Shown: positions 26,885 to 34,321 of the stretch, piece after piece
How the letters are laid out: each line of letters begins with the position of its first letter
How positions within the stretch are numbered: the stretch's first letter is position 1
NCBI RefSeq assembly: GCF_038452265.1
Contig: NZ_CP151843.1
Coordinates: 1,364,001 to 1,428,000, forward strand
DNA length: 64,000 nt
Source: Vibrio diazotrophicus
GTDB taxonomy: Bacteria; Pseudomonadota; Gammaproteobacteria; Enterobacterales; Vibrionaceae
Direction of reading: 5' to 3'
The notes under the pieces: generated by a model
The model's input: only the letters and a program-made list of their open reading frames with translations
Told to the model about the DNA's origin: nothing
Databases searched by the model: none
Position numbers and translations under genes: made by a program

Positions 26885-27913
26885 TTAAGCAACTTGCCAC
26901 TGAATTGCTTCTCCAGCGCGAATTGGAACCACAGTTTCGCCGCCAAAAGGCATGCTTGCAGGAACTTCCCATGACGCTTTGGTTAGAGTCACAGTGTCTG
27001 TGTTGCGTGGAACACCGTAGAAGTCTGGACCATTGTGGCTGGCGAATGCTTCCAGATTCTCAAGTTTACCTTCTTGCTCGAACACTTCGGCGTACAGTTC
27101 CAGTGCCGCGTGAGCAGTGTATGAACCCGCACAACCACAAGCCGCTTCTTTCTTGCCTTTAGCGTGAGGCGCTGAGTCTGTTCCTAGGAAAAACTTCTTG
27201 TTGCCAGACGTTGCTGCTGCGACAAGCGCGTGTTGGTGAGTTGCACGTTTCAAAATTGGCAGACAGAACAGGTGAGGGCGAATACCGCCAACCAACATGT
27301 GGTTGCGGTTAAACAGCAAGTGGTGAGCGGTAATGGTTGCTGCCACGTTGTCTGAAGCGTTCTTTACAAAGTTAACCGCTTCTGCAGTTGTAATGTGTTC
27401 CAGAACGATTTTAAGGTTCGGGAAATCATTCACGATTGGCGCAAGAACGGTTTCTAAGAAGGTCTTTTCACGGTCAAAAATGTCGACTTCGTGAGTGGTC
27501 ACTTCGCCGTGAACCAGCAGCAACATACCTTCTTCTTGCATTGCTTGCAGAACTGGGTAAATGTTTTTCGCGTTAGTCACACCCGAGTCAGAGTTGGTCG
27601 TTGCACCCGCTGGGTAGAGTTTTGCTGCAACTACAGCACCAGACGCTTTCGCTTGGCGAATATCATCAGCTGAGGTGCTATCGGTTAAATACAAAGACAT
27701 CAAAGGTTGGAACGTAGCACTTGGATTTTGCGCCATGATGCGATCACGGTAAGCAAGCGCCATTTCGGTATTGGTCACGGGTGGGACTGTGTTTGGCATA
27801 ATAAGCGCGCGTCCGTTGTAACGGCTGATATCACGCACAGTATCAGTAAGAACTTCGCCATCGCGAAGGTGAACGTGCCAGTCGTCAGGACGAGTGATCG
27901 TAAGTGTTGTCAT
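26885..27913 (-). CDS. pyrC: Dihydroorotase, class II
   Basis: This 342-residue zinc enzyme catalyses the reversible cyclisation of carbamoyl aspartate to dihydroorotate, the third step of pyrimidine synthesis. The start MTTLTITRPDDWHVHLRDG carries the metal-binding HxH. Other landmarks are the carboxylated Lys in AAKLYPAGAT near 103, His in LLVHGE near 140, His in ILEHIT near 178 and Asp in LGTDSAPH near 251. The start at 27913 has GGGAGC five bases upstream; an in-frame ATG eight codons earlier lacks such support. A PurR-like box and a possible leader hairpin lie upstream. Confidence 0.97.
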   Translation of the reverse strand: MTTLTITRPDDWHVHLRDGEVLTDTVRDISRYNGRALIMPNTVPPVTNTEMALAYRDRIMAQNPSATFQPLMSLYLTDSTSADDIRQAKASGAVVAAKLYPAGATTNSDSGVTNAKNIYPVLQAMQEEGMLLLVHGEVTTHEVDIFDREKTFLETVLAPIVNDFPNLKIVLEHITTAEAVNFVKNASDNVAATITAHHLLFNRNHMLVGGIRPHLFCLPILKRATHQHALVAAATSGNKKFFLGTDSAPHAKGKKEAACGCAGSYTAHAALELYAEVFEQEGKLENLEAFASHNGPDFYGVPRNTDTVTLTKASWEVPASMPFGGETVVPIRAGEAIQWQVA

Positions 27914-27918
27914 GAATT

Positions 27919-27952
27919 GCTCCCACCATGAAGTCATTGGAATGATTGGAGC
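27919..27952 (-). promoter_or_regulatory. Possible pyrC leader hairpin masking the ribosome-binding site
   Basis: On the minus strand GCTCC (27948-27952) can pair with GGAGC (27919-27923), which is part of the pyrC Shine-Dalgarno sequence. A short internal stem TCATT / AATGA could form in the loop. In E. coli and Salmonella, pyrimidine level selects the pyrC transcription start, and only longer transcripts form a hairpin over the ribosome-binding site. The arrangement here looks similar, but the start sites are not visible from sequence alone. Confidence 0.45.
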
Positions 27953-27972
27953 CTAAAAAGAAATTTTGCGTT

Positions 27973-27988
27973 ACGCAAACGCTTCCGT
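27973..27988 (-). promoter_or_regulatory. PurR-like operator upstream of pyrC
   Basis: The plus-strand sequence ACGCAAACGCTTCCGT matches the PurR consensus ACGCAAACGTTTGCGT at 14 of 16 positions. It lies 60-75 bases before the pyrC start, about where the promoter should be. PurR repression of pyrC is established in E. coli; for this genome it is inferred. Confidence 0.65.
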
Positions 27989-28195
27989 TTAGGCGACAGG
28001 ATGATAGAGTAATTGGCTTCTCATTTCATCTTTTAATTTGTCAGTTCTGTTTGTTTACAGCAGTTTCTCGCGCCTAATAGATTGAAACGATAGCGTATTT
28101 GTGTCATTCATAGCCCTGTTCTGTGATCACTGGAAGCGAGACGCCTAGGTGGCTCGGATATTTATTTTGTTTAACCATACGTAAGGATGTGTGTC

Positions 28196-30016
28196 ATGTC
28201 GTCAGCGGTACTTTCTCAAATCAATGTGTATCCAGTGAAATCGGTGGGTGGACTCTCTTTATCTACCGCATGGGTTGAGAAACAAGGGTTGATGTTTGAC
28301 CGACGATTTATGCTGGCACTCGCTGATGGCAGTATGGTGACAGCCCGTAAATACCCGCAAATGGTCAAGATTCGATCTAGTCTGATGCCAGATGGCCTGA
28401 TTTTTAGCGCACAGGGTAAATCGCCACTGACGATTCGTTATGCCGACTTTAAAATGCAGGAGTCACCAGCAACGGTTTGGGATGACAGCTTTATTGCGTA
28501 TACCACAACAGATGAAGCAGACGACTGGTTCAGTGAGATTATGGGGCAGCGTGTTGAGCTGTTGTTCTCTGGTCAACAGTCCAATCGTGTTCGTGAGAAG
28601 TTCGGCCATAACGTCAGCTTTGCGGACGGTTACCCGCTATTGATTATTAGCCAAGGCTCGCTGGATGAGTTGAACCGTCGCAGTCCTGAACATCACAGCA
28701 TGGATCAGTTCCGCACCAATCTTGTTGTATCAGGCACTGAACCATTTGCGGAAGATGGTTGGAAGCGCATCCGCATTGGTGAGGTGGAATTTGAGGCTCT
28801 AAAGCCTTGTGAACGCTGCATTATGACGACGGTGGATCTCGAAAAAGGTCAATATCGTCCAACCAAAGAACCTCTGCGTACCCTTTCCCAGTTTCGTGCT
28901 AACGAGCGCGGTGGCGTATTCTTCGGCCAGAATCTTGTTGCCAGAAATGAAGGTATGATTCACGCGGGAGACAAGATAGAAGTTCTAGAATACAAAGAGA
29001 AAGAGTACTACCCAGATTTAGGGCAGCGTCACTACCTGATGACTTGTGTCGAGCGTGAAGAAATTGCTCGCGATTTTGTGACTTTCTGGCTGGAGCCGCA
29101 ACACGGCGTGTTGCCGAATTACCAGCCTGGTCAACATTTGCCAATTGAGATTGTTGTCGATGGTGAAAACATTGGTCGCTTTTATACTTTGTCTTCAAGC
29201 CCTTCTCGTCCGGGACGGCTGGCAATTTCTATTAAGCGTATTGATGGCGGCCGTGTCTCGAACTGGTTGCTTGATAACCTGCAAGTTGGTGACACATTAA
29301 CAACCCAGACACCTGACGGCAGTTTTCATTTAACCTCTGAACATCATAATCAGCCACTGTTGCTACTTTCTGCGGGAAGCGGCGTGACGCCTATGCTGTC
29401 TATGCTGCGTTATCTGGCGGATAACCAGCAGATGCGAGATGTGGTGTTCTATCATCAATGTCGTTCTGTTGAAGACATTCCATGTCGCGAAGAGCTGGAG
29501 CAACTAGAACTTGCTCATCCTGAACTGAAGGTGTTTATTTCTCTCTCCCAACCACCTGTTGACTGGTTTGGTTTGAAAGGACGTTTATCTCTGTCACACC
29601 TCAAACAGGTGAAAGATGTTGCTTCACGCCAAGTGTTTGTATGTGGCCCTGATGGGTTTATGCAAAAAGCCAAGAACTTGCTGCTTAAGCTGGGTGTGGC
29701 TGAAAATGCTTACCACCAAGAAGCCTTTGGCGTAGCGCAGCAAACCGTCAGAGAATTTAAAACTTTACAGTTAAGTGTTAACGGCACCCTGTTTGAAGGA
29801 AATAACCAAAGCACCCTGTTAGAGCAAGCTGAAGCCGCGGGCGTTCCTATTGCAAACAGTTGTCGCGCCGGATTCTGCGGTGCCTGTAAAGTGAAGGTTG
29901 AATCGGGCAAAGTTCATCAGCCAGATGTTCCGGCATTGCAAGAGCACGAACGTAATATGGGAATGGCTTTAGCGTGTTGCTGTGTACCAGAAACGGATAT
30001 TGAAGTGGTCAACTAG
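28196..30016 (+). CDS. MOSC, flavin reductase and 2Fe-2S ferredoxin fusion protein
   Basis: This 606-residue protein joins three modules. An N-terminal MOSC beta-barrel plus MOSC domain (about 1-260) contains INVYPVKSVGGLSL and the likely molybdenum-cofactor cysteine in ALKPCERCIMTT. A ferredoxin-reductase module (about 275-500) has the FAD motif RFYTLSSSPS, the NAD(P)H-site LLLSAGSGVTPML and FVCGPDGFM. A C-terminal 2Fe-2S ferredoxin (about 520-606) has the ligands in SCRAGFCGAC and a later Cys in ALACCC. It resembles E. coli YcbX with a reductase inserted, so it may reduce N-hydroxylated or other substrates with NAD(P)H. AAGGA favours ATG 28196 over 28187. Confidence 0.9.
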   Translation: MSSAVLSQINVYPVKSVGGLSLSTAWVEKQGLMFDRRFMLALADGSMVTARKYPQMVKIRSSLMPDGLIFSAQGKSPLTIRYADFKMQESPATVWDDSFIAYTTTDEADDWFSEIMGQRVELLFSGQQSNRVREKFGHNVSFADGYPLLIISQGSLDELNRRSPEHHSMDQFRTNLVVSGTEPFAEDGWKRIRIGEVEFEALKPCERCIMTTVDLEKGQYRPTKEPLRTLSQFRANERGGVFFGQNLVARNEGMIHAGDKIEVLEYKEKEYYPDLGQRHYLMTCVEREEIARDFVTFWLEPQHGVLPNYQPGQHLPIEIVVDGENIGRFYTLSSSPSRPGRLAISIKRIDGGRVSNWLLDNLQVGDTLTTQTPDGSFHLTSEHHNQPLLLLSAGSGVTPMLSMLRYLADNQQMRDVVFYHQCRSVEDIPCREELEQLELAHPELKVFISLSQPPVDWFGLKGRLSLSHLKQVKDVASRQVFVCGPDGFMQKAKNLLLKLGVAENAYHQEAFGVAQQTVREFKTLQLSVNGTLFEGNNQSTLLEQAEAAGVPIANSCRAGFCGACKVKVESGKVHQPDVPALQEHERNMGMALACCCVPETDIEVVN

Positions 30017-30040
30017 GCGCTTTTCTTCGCCTTATAGAAA

Positions 30041-30073
30041 AACAGCCAACTATTATTAGCTGGCTGTTTTTTT
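30041..30073 (+). terminator. Terminator after the MOSC fusion gene
   Basis: The stem AACAGCCA / TGGCTGTT is followed by seven T residues. It also lies 9 bases beyond the stop of the convergent cupin gene. Confidence 0.8.
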
Positions 30074-30081
30074 ATCTTCTT

Positions 30082-30690
30082 TTAAAGAGATTTGCCAAGC
30101 ACTAACTGGCACATTTGTTCGAACTGCACGGCATTGCCTGAAAACAGTTCATCAATCACTATCTGGGTTTTTATGCCGGAAAGCTTACGCTTCATGGCTT
30201 CTCTTACGAGTAAAGCAACATGATGTTCTTTGTTGACGGTTCCCTGCTGATTTGGCTGCCAGCGAGCAAACTGTTGGCTTAAGCCATTTTCTACAAGCTT
30301 TGGCTCAAGTTTTTTGACTTCATCTTTGAGTACTTGCAACAAATGCGGGTACACTTCGTCACCTGTATTGGTCGACTGTATGCGACTAAGCAGCGCCGAA
30401 CTTAATTCTGTCAGTGTGATGAATCCAGATTGATGAGGAAACTCATCTCGCAGACGAACTGAAAAATCGACTCGAGTGATGTGAGTATTTGGCAAAAAGG
30501 TGAGGGAGCATAAACATTCGATAGGGATCCAAATCGCTTGTCCTGCTTCAATGGCGTATTCTTGTTTGCCCAATTTGAATAGAGCAAGGCCATTGTTAAC
30601 CTTGACTAAACTATGCTTTGTTGCGCGCTTACGCGGTGTGACTTCCAAATATGGAAATAAGCAGGTTTCAGATTGAATAGCGTAGTTCAT
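30082..30690 (-). CDS. Cupin-domain protein resembling an AraC sensor domain without HTH
   Basis: The product of about 202 residues has an N-terminal cupin-like beta region (about 25-95, LVKVNNGLALFKLGKQEYAIEAGQAIWIPIE) of the kind found at the front of AraC-family regulators. The rest is helical, and I cannot find a pair of AraC helix-turn-helix motifs. It may be a ligand-binding protein or a shortened regulator. The start at 30690 is preferred because GAGG lies 7 bases upstream; longer in-frame starts exist up to 30747. It converges on the MOSC gene, and its own promoter region faces the acyltransferase gene. Confidence 0.6.
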   Translation of the reverse strand: MNYAIQSETCLFPYLEVTPRKRATKHSLVKVNNGLALFKLGKQEYAIEAGQAIWIPIECLCSLTFLPNTHITRVDFSVRLRDEFPHQSGFITLTELSSALLSRIQSTNTGDEVYPHLLQVLKDEVKKLEPKLVENGLSQQFARWQPNQQGTVNKEHHVALLVREAMKRKLSGIKTQIVIDELFSGNAVQFEQMCQLVLGKSL

Positions 30691-30935
30691 ACAAGGCCTC
30701 ATAAAATTAAGGGCGCTAAGATTAACGTTTATCCACTCAAAAGCCAAATATCGAGTTGTGGATCTCTTAGCTGCGGCCTAACCGCAATGCCTATCAGTTA
30801 GGAGATAGAAGGAAAACAGACAGAAACTTATTTTTGATTTTCTGGTCTGACCTTGTAATTTATGTGCTTATGATAGCTGCGAGCTAATGCGAGTGCGCGT
30901 AGAATAAGCCAGTTTTTTATTTGATGTACGAGAAT

Positions 30936-32039
30936 ATGACTTCAACCACCGACCCGTATCAAGAGATTCGTCCCTATAACGACGAAGAAATTCCCGCAGC
31001 CATCGAACGTCTAATTAATGATGAAGAATTTATCACAGCGATTCTCGATCATCGTTTTGAGCGTCAACCTTCATGGCTAAAAACGATGATGGGCCCATTC
31101 GTAAAAGCTTACCTTAAGTTTAAGTGGGCAAAGCTGACTTCGGTTGATGCCATTCAGCTAGAAGTGAAAAAGTATTTAGAAAAAACGTTGGAGCACACCA
31201 CCAAAGGTGTGACTTACAGTGGCTTGAACAAACTGGATAAGAATACTGCTTACCTGTTTGTGTCTAATCACCGTGATATCGCGATGGATCCTGCGTTGGT
31301 TAACTACGGTTTGTATGAGTCAGGGCACCGTACAGTTCGTATTGCGATTGGCGATAACTTACTGAAGAAGCCTTGTGCAACAGAACTGATGCGATTGAAC
31401 AAAAGCTTTATCGTTAAGCGCTCAGCCAAAGCTCCACGTGAAATGATGAAAGCTCTGGGTACTTTGTCTGGCTATATCAAGCACTCTTTGGATACTGGGC
31501 ACTCAATTTGGATTGCTCAAAAAGAAGGTCGCGCTAAAGACGGTAACGATTTTACCGATCCTGCGATCTTAAAAATGTTTAACGTCGAAGGTCGTAAACA
31601 GAAGGTTGAGTTTTCTGAGTACATTAAATCGCTAAGAATTGTGCCGGTTTCAATTTCTTATGAAAACGATCCTTGTGATATCGCCAAGGCGCGCGAGCTT
31701 TATGAAAAAGCAACGCATGGTAAATACGAAAAAGGCGAGTTTGAAGATATCGAAAGTATCATTCAGGGCATCATCGGTGACAAAGGTCGAGTTCATGTCG
31801 CATTTGGCAACGTGATCACTGAGACTTACGAAACGCCGGAAGAACTTGCACAAGAGATTGACCGTCAAATCCACGCTAACTACAAGTTATATCCAATCAA
31901 CTTGTTAGCTGCTGGACGTGAAGATGCAGACATTACACCTGCGGTAAAAGCGAAATTGGAACAAAAGCTGTCACAGCTTCCACTGAACGCTCATCAGTAC
32001 CTGCTTGATAGCTACGCAAACCCAGTGCGTAATCAATAG
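30936..32039 (+). CDS. Glycerolipid-type acyltransferase (PlsC superfamily)
   Basis: This protein of about 367 residues contains the acyltransferase motif NHRDIAMDP near residue 110 (HxxxxD), and later IWIAQKEGRAKDG, matching motif III of the PlsC/GPAT superfamily. No transmembrane helix is obvious, so it is probably peripheral at the inner membrane. The acyl acceptor is unknown; it differs in layout from plain PlsC by its long N-terminal helical part and C-terminal extension. The start is uncertain: ATG 30924 and ATG 30936 are both possible. A strong terminator follows. Confidence 0.82.
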   Translation: MTSTTDPYQEIRPYNDEEIPAAIERLINDEEFITAILDHRFERQPSWLKTMMGPFVKAYLKFKWAKLTSVDAIQLEVKKYLEKTLEHTTKGVTYSGLNKLDKNTAYLFVSNHRDIAMDPALVNYGLYESGHRTVRIAIGDNLLKKPCATELMRLNKSFIVKRSAKAPREMMKALGTLSGYIKHSLDTGHSIWIAQKEGRAKDGNDFTDPAILKMFNVEGRKQKVEFSEYIKSLRIVPVSISYENDPCDIAKARELYEKATHGKYEKGEFEDIESIIQGIIGDKGRVHVAFGNVITETYETPEELAQEIDRQIHANYKLYPINLLAAGREDADITPAVKAKLEQKLSQLPLNAHQYLLDSYANPVRNQ

Positions 32040-32050
32040 CGAATAAACAG

Positions 32051-32090
32051 AAACAAAAAAGAGAAGCGATTTGGCTTCTCTTTTTTGTTT
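32051..32090. terminator. Strong bidirectional terminator after the acyltransferase gene
   Basis: A perfect 17-base-pair inverted repeat (AAACAAAAAAGAGAAGC and its complement) around a GATTTG loop has A/T-rich outer arms and lies between two convergent genes. Confidence 0.92.
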
Positions 32091-32108
32091 CTGGCTTTGG
32101 TGCTCGGC

Positions 32109-32723
32109 TTAGCGTGCAACGGCTCCGCCTAAGGTTAAATTTTTCGGCCATTTTGTAATGACATTACCGCCTAGGTAGATGTTGCCTTTCACCGTCATCG
32201 TATCTGGGAATGTAACGATTTTTGATCCGCCAATATAAAGGCTGCCTTCAATCACAATTCCGTCGGGGAGTTCAGTTAATGGTGTCCTGGCAACGCTCAA
32301 ATCTCCTTTAACTGTCATCGCTGCTGGCAGTTGTTCTAGCGGTGTATCGGTAAAATTAAGGAACCCGCCTACTTGAATTCGCGCAGGCCAGATTTTGATT
32401 TGTGAACCGAGAAAATTCGCATAACCACGGATCTTTGTGCCACGTTGAATGCGTTCAAGTTGGCTATTTGACGCATCTAAACTTCCCATTACGGTTAAGC
32501 CTTTTGGCAGTGATGTGATCGACGTTTTTGCGATGTTGAGATTGCCTTTAACCTCTAATCCGTCAGGTAAGCTAGTGTAAGGTTTGTTCCGCAAATCAAG
32601 GTTACCGTAATTATCCAGATGATTAAGTATGCGGTACTGGTCGAGAGGTGCAGCATTCAGAGGTAATGAGCATAAAGCCATGCATAGCGTCCAAGCAGAT
32701 AAACGCCAAGTTGAAAAAGACAT
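32109..32723 (-). CDS. Secreted protein of eight 20-residue leucine-rich-like repeats
   Basis: This 204-residue protein begins with a signal peptide (about 1-25, ending LPLNAA). From residue 40 to 199 it consists of eight consecutive units of exactly 20 residues with the pattern G-x-L-x-h-x-x-T/S-x-h-x-x-L/W/F-P-x-x-h-x-h-x (h, hydrophobic), for example GNLNIAKTSITSLPKGLTVM. This resembles short bacterial leucine-rich repeats or a beta-solenoid. No sorting signal or enzyme motif is seen, so it should be periplasmic or secreted. AGGAAG before 32723 supports this start over the longer frame at 32801. The function is unknown. Confidence 0.8.
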   Translation of the reverse strand: MSFSTWRLSAWTLCMALCSLPLNAAPLDQYRILNHLDNYGNLDLRNKPYTSLPDGLEVKGNLNIAKTSITSLPKGLTVMGSLDASNSQLERIQRGTKIRGYANFLGSQIKIWPARIQVGGFLNFTDTPLEQLPAAMTVKGDLSVARTPLTELPDGIVIEGSLYIGGSKIVTFPDTMTVKGNIYLGGNVITKWPKNLTLGGAVAR

Positions 32724-32815
32724 GTTCTTCCTAAATCTCGTAACAGTATTAACGATAGTATCGGCATGAGTGGCATTGTCTTCAATGAAGAACAAAATCA
32801 CAGGGGGAAGATCAC

Positions 32816-32840
32816 AAAAGCGAGCTGGGTGCTCGCTTTT
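32816..32840 (-). terminator. Terminator after the YfcZ-family gene
   Basis: The stem AAAAGCGAGC / GCTCGCTTTT with a five-base loop lies 10 bases past the stop of the leftward YfcZ-family gene and ends in a T run on that strand. Confidence 0.8.
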
Positions 32841-32849
32841 GAAGGGAGA

Positions 32850-33152
32850 TTATCGCATCAGCGAACGCGATTTAAGTTCGAAGATGAGCTTCTCTGCGCT
32901 CACTTCAAATTTGAAACGTGCATTCAACTCAGTTGTGCTCTCATCGATAGGTGTTGATTCGAATTCCACCGCTGCACACACTTCTTTTGCCAGAGCAATA
33001 TACTTGTCTAATTCGCTTTTTAGTTGGTCTTGATTAGGTGCGAAAATAGTCACTTCTGCAACTTCATCACCCTCCTTGATAAAAAAGCCCATTTCAGCAG
33101 AACAACCACAAGCTTCACAAACTTGGTTTACTTCACAGCTTTCGTTACTCAT
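32850..33152 (-). CDS. YfcZ/YiiS-family protein (DUF406)
   Basis: This 100-residue cytoplasmic protein matches the DUF406 family: a cysteine-rich start (CEACGCSAEMG), a central helix around LDKYIALAKEV, and the terminal segment RFKFEVSAEKLIFELKSR. The family function is unknown. The clustered N-terminal cysteines hint at metal or redox chemistry but this is not established. GAGGAT lies upstream of the start, and a terminator follows the stop. Confidence 0.88.
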   Translation of the reverse strand: MSNESCEVNQVCEACGCSAEMGFFIKEGDEVAEVTIFAPNQDQLKSELDKYIALAKEVCAAVEFESTPIDESTTELNARFKFEVSAEKLIFELKSRSLMR

Positions 33153-33360
33153 CTCAAAATCCTCTTACAAAATTTAAGGACATTCTAACCCTGTATTAGT
33201 AGGTGTTCCAGATAAATGATAATGCAAAAATGTATGAACACGGGTTGATATTGTTGACGCAGGTAACAGAAATAGGAGTGTGATAATAGTCGAAAATTAG
33301 GCGTTACGGTGACGTTTTTTTGTCATTACACCGTTTGATGCATTGTCATACCTTACTGTT

Positions 33361-33378
33361 TGTAAGATTATTCTTACA
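33361..33378. promoter_or_regulatory. Perfect palindrome TGTAAG-N6-CTTACA
   Basis: The sequence TGTAAGATTATTCTTACA has perfect 6-base arms and fits the GacA/VarA upstream-box form TGTAAG-N6-CTTACA. It lies 180 bases before the TetR gene and 209 bases before the divergent YfcZ gene. It could be a direct VarA site or an operator for the TetR protein; sequence alone cannot decide. Confidence 0.5.
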
Positions 33379-33439
33379 TGGAGATAAGGGCGTGAATGGA
33401 CTTTTCCCATATTGAAATGAATTTTTAAAGGATATTTTA

Positions 33440-33458
33440 TTCATTCAATTTGAATGAA
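33440..33458. promoter_or_regulatory. Inverted repeat upstream of the TetR gene
   Basis: TTCATTCA and TGAATGAA form perfect 8-base arms around ATT. The element is flanked on both sides by GATATTTT direct repeats (33431 and 33461). The size suits a TetR-dimer operator about 100 bases before the regulator gene. Confidence 0.5.
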
Positions 33459-33534
33459 AAGATATTTTCTTACAAAGATGAGTTGGCTGTTGAACTATTT
33501 CAGCGGCATTTGATTCATTTTATTTTTTGATGAG

Positions 33535-33546
33535 TTTGTATACAAA
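33535..33546. promoter_or_regulatory. Palindrome TTTGTATACAAA overlapping the TetR gene leader
   Basis: This perfect 12-base palindrome ends 11 bases before the ATG at 33558 and abuts the ribosome-binding site AAGAG. A protein bound here could block transcription or translation of the TetR gene. It may also be chance in AT-rich DNA. Confidence 0.35.
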
Positions 33547-33557
33547 GAGCTATTAAT

Positions 33558-34019
33558 ATGCCGAAGCGTAGTAAAGAAGATACAGAAGTGACCATTCAAA
33601 CAATCATGAATGCTGTTGTCGACCAACTGTTAAGATTAGGCTATGACAAAATGTCATACACCACATTAAGTCAACAAACGGGTGTATCCAGAACAGGCAT
33701 CAGCCACCATTTCCCGAAAAAAACAGACTTTGTTCTTGCGCTTGATGGCCAAATTTTTAATTTGTTTGTAGCACATTTGGATTTAGACCATGGCGTTGAG
33801 TCTTTCTCAAGCTCATGGATTAAGGCGCTAGATAATTCAGAGTTTTTAGCTATTTTGCGTTTGTTTTTCCACCATATTGTGGCTGCAGATAAAGCCGAAG
33901 AGTTTTCCTACAGAGGTGTAGGGCGTTTATACAAACTGGCTCGCGAAAAGTTAGGCGAAGGCAGTGATAAACAGGTTGAGTGGCTGATTGGTAAATCACT
34001 TATTGAAATGAGTAAGTAA
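33558..34019 (+). CDS. TetR-family transcriptional regulator
   Basis: This 153-residue protein has an N-terminal TetR helix-turn-helix (about 10-57, with MSYTTLSQQTGVSRTGISHHFPKKTDFVLAL). The helical ligand-binding part is short: most TetR proteins are near 190-210 residues, so the C-terminal domain is reduced. The start is preceded by AAGAG. The long upstream region carries three palindromes that are candidates for autoregulation. A terminator follows. The target genes are unknown. Confidence 0.87.
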   Translation: MPKRSKEDTEVTIQTIMNAVVDQLLRLGYDKMSYTTLSQQTGVSRTGISHHFPKKTDFVLALDGQIFNLFVAHLDLDHGVESFSSSWIKALDNSEFLAILRLFFHHIVAADKAEEFSYRGVGRLYKLAREKLGEGSDKQVEWLIGKSLIEMSK

Positions 34020-34052
34020 TTACTTAGAGACCAGTAAGAGTTACAGATTTTT

Positions 34053-34079
34053 AAGGGTTTGCATTCGCAAACCCTTTTT
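34053..34079 (+). terminator. Terminator after the TetR gene
   Basis: The perfect 10-base stem AAGGGTTTGC / GCAAACCCTT with an ATTC loop is followed by a T run. Confidence 0.88.
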
Positions 34080-34321
34080 CATGCGCCTAAGGTTCAGATG
34101 GGCTAACCAATATGGTGCATTGTGAGTGCATCTATCCCTGAATTAGTGCGTGCTAATGTATAGGGTTGGAAAGTTGAAAGTGATATTAACTACTTGATTT
34201 TTATTCGTATAGTTAACCTGTTTGAGTTCTTGCTAAAATACAGAACAACGTACTTTTTTCTTGTTTTTGGAACGCCTATTGCACATTAGTGCACATAACA
34301 ATACAAAAATAAGGAAATTTT

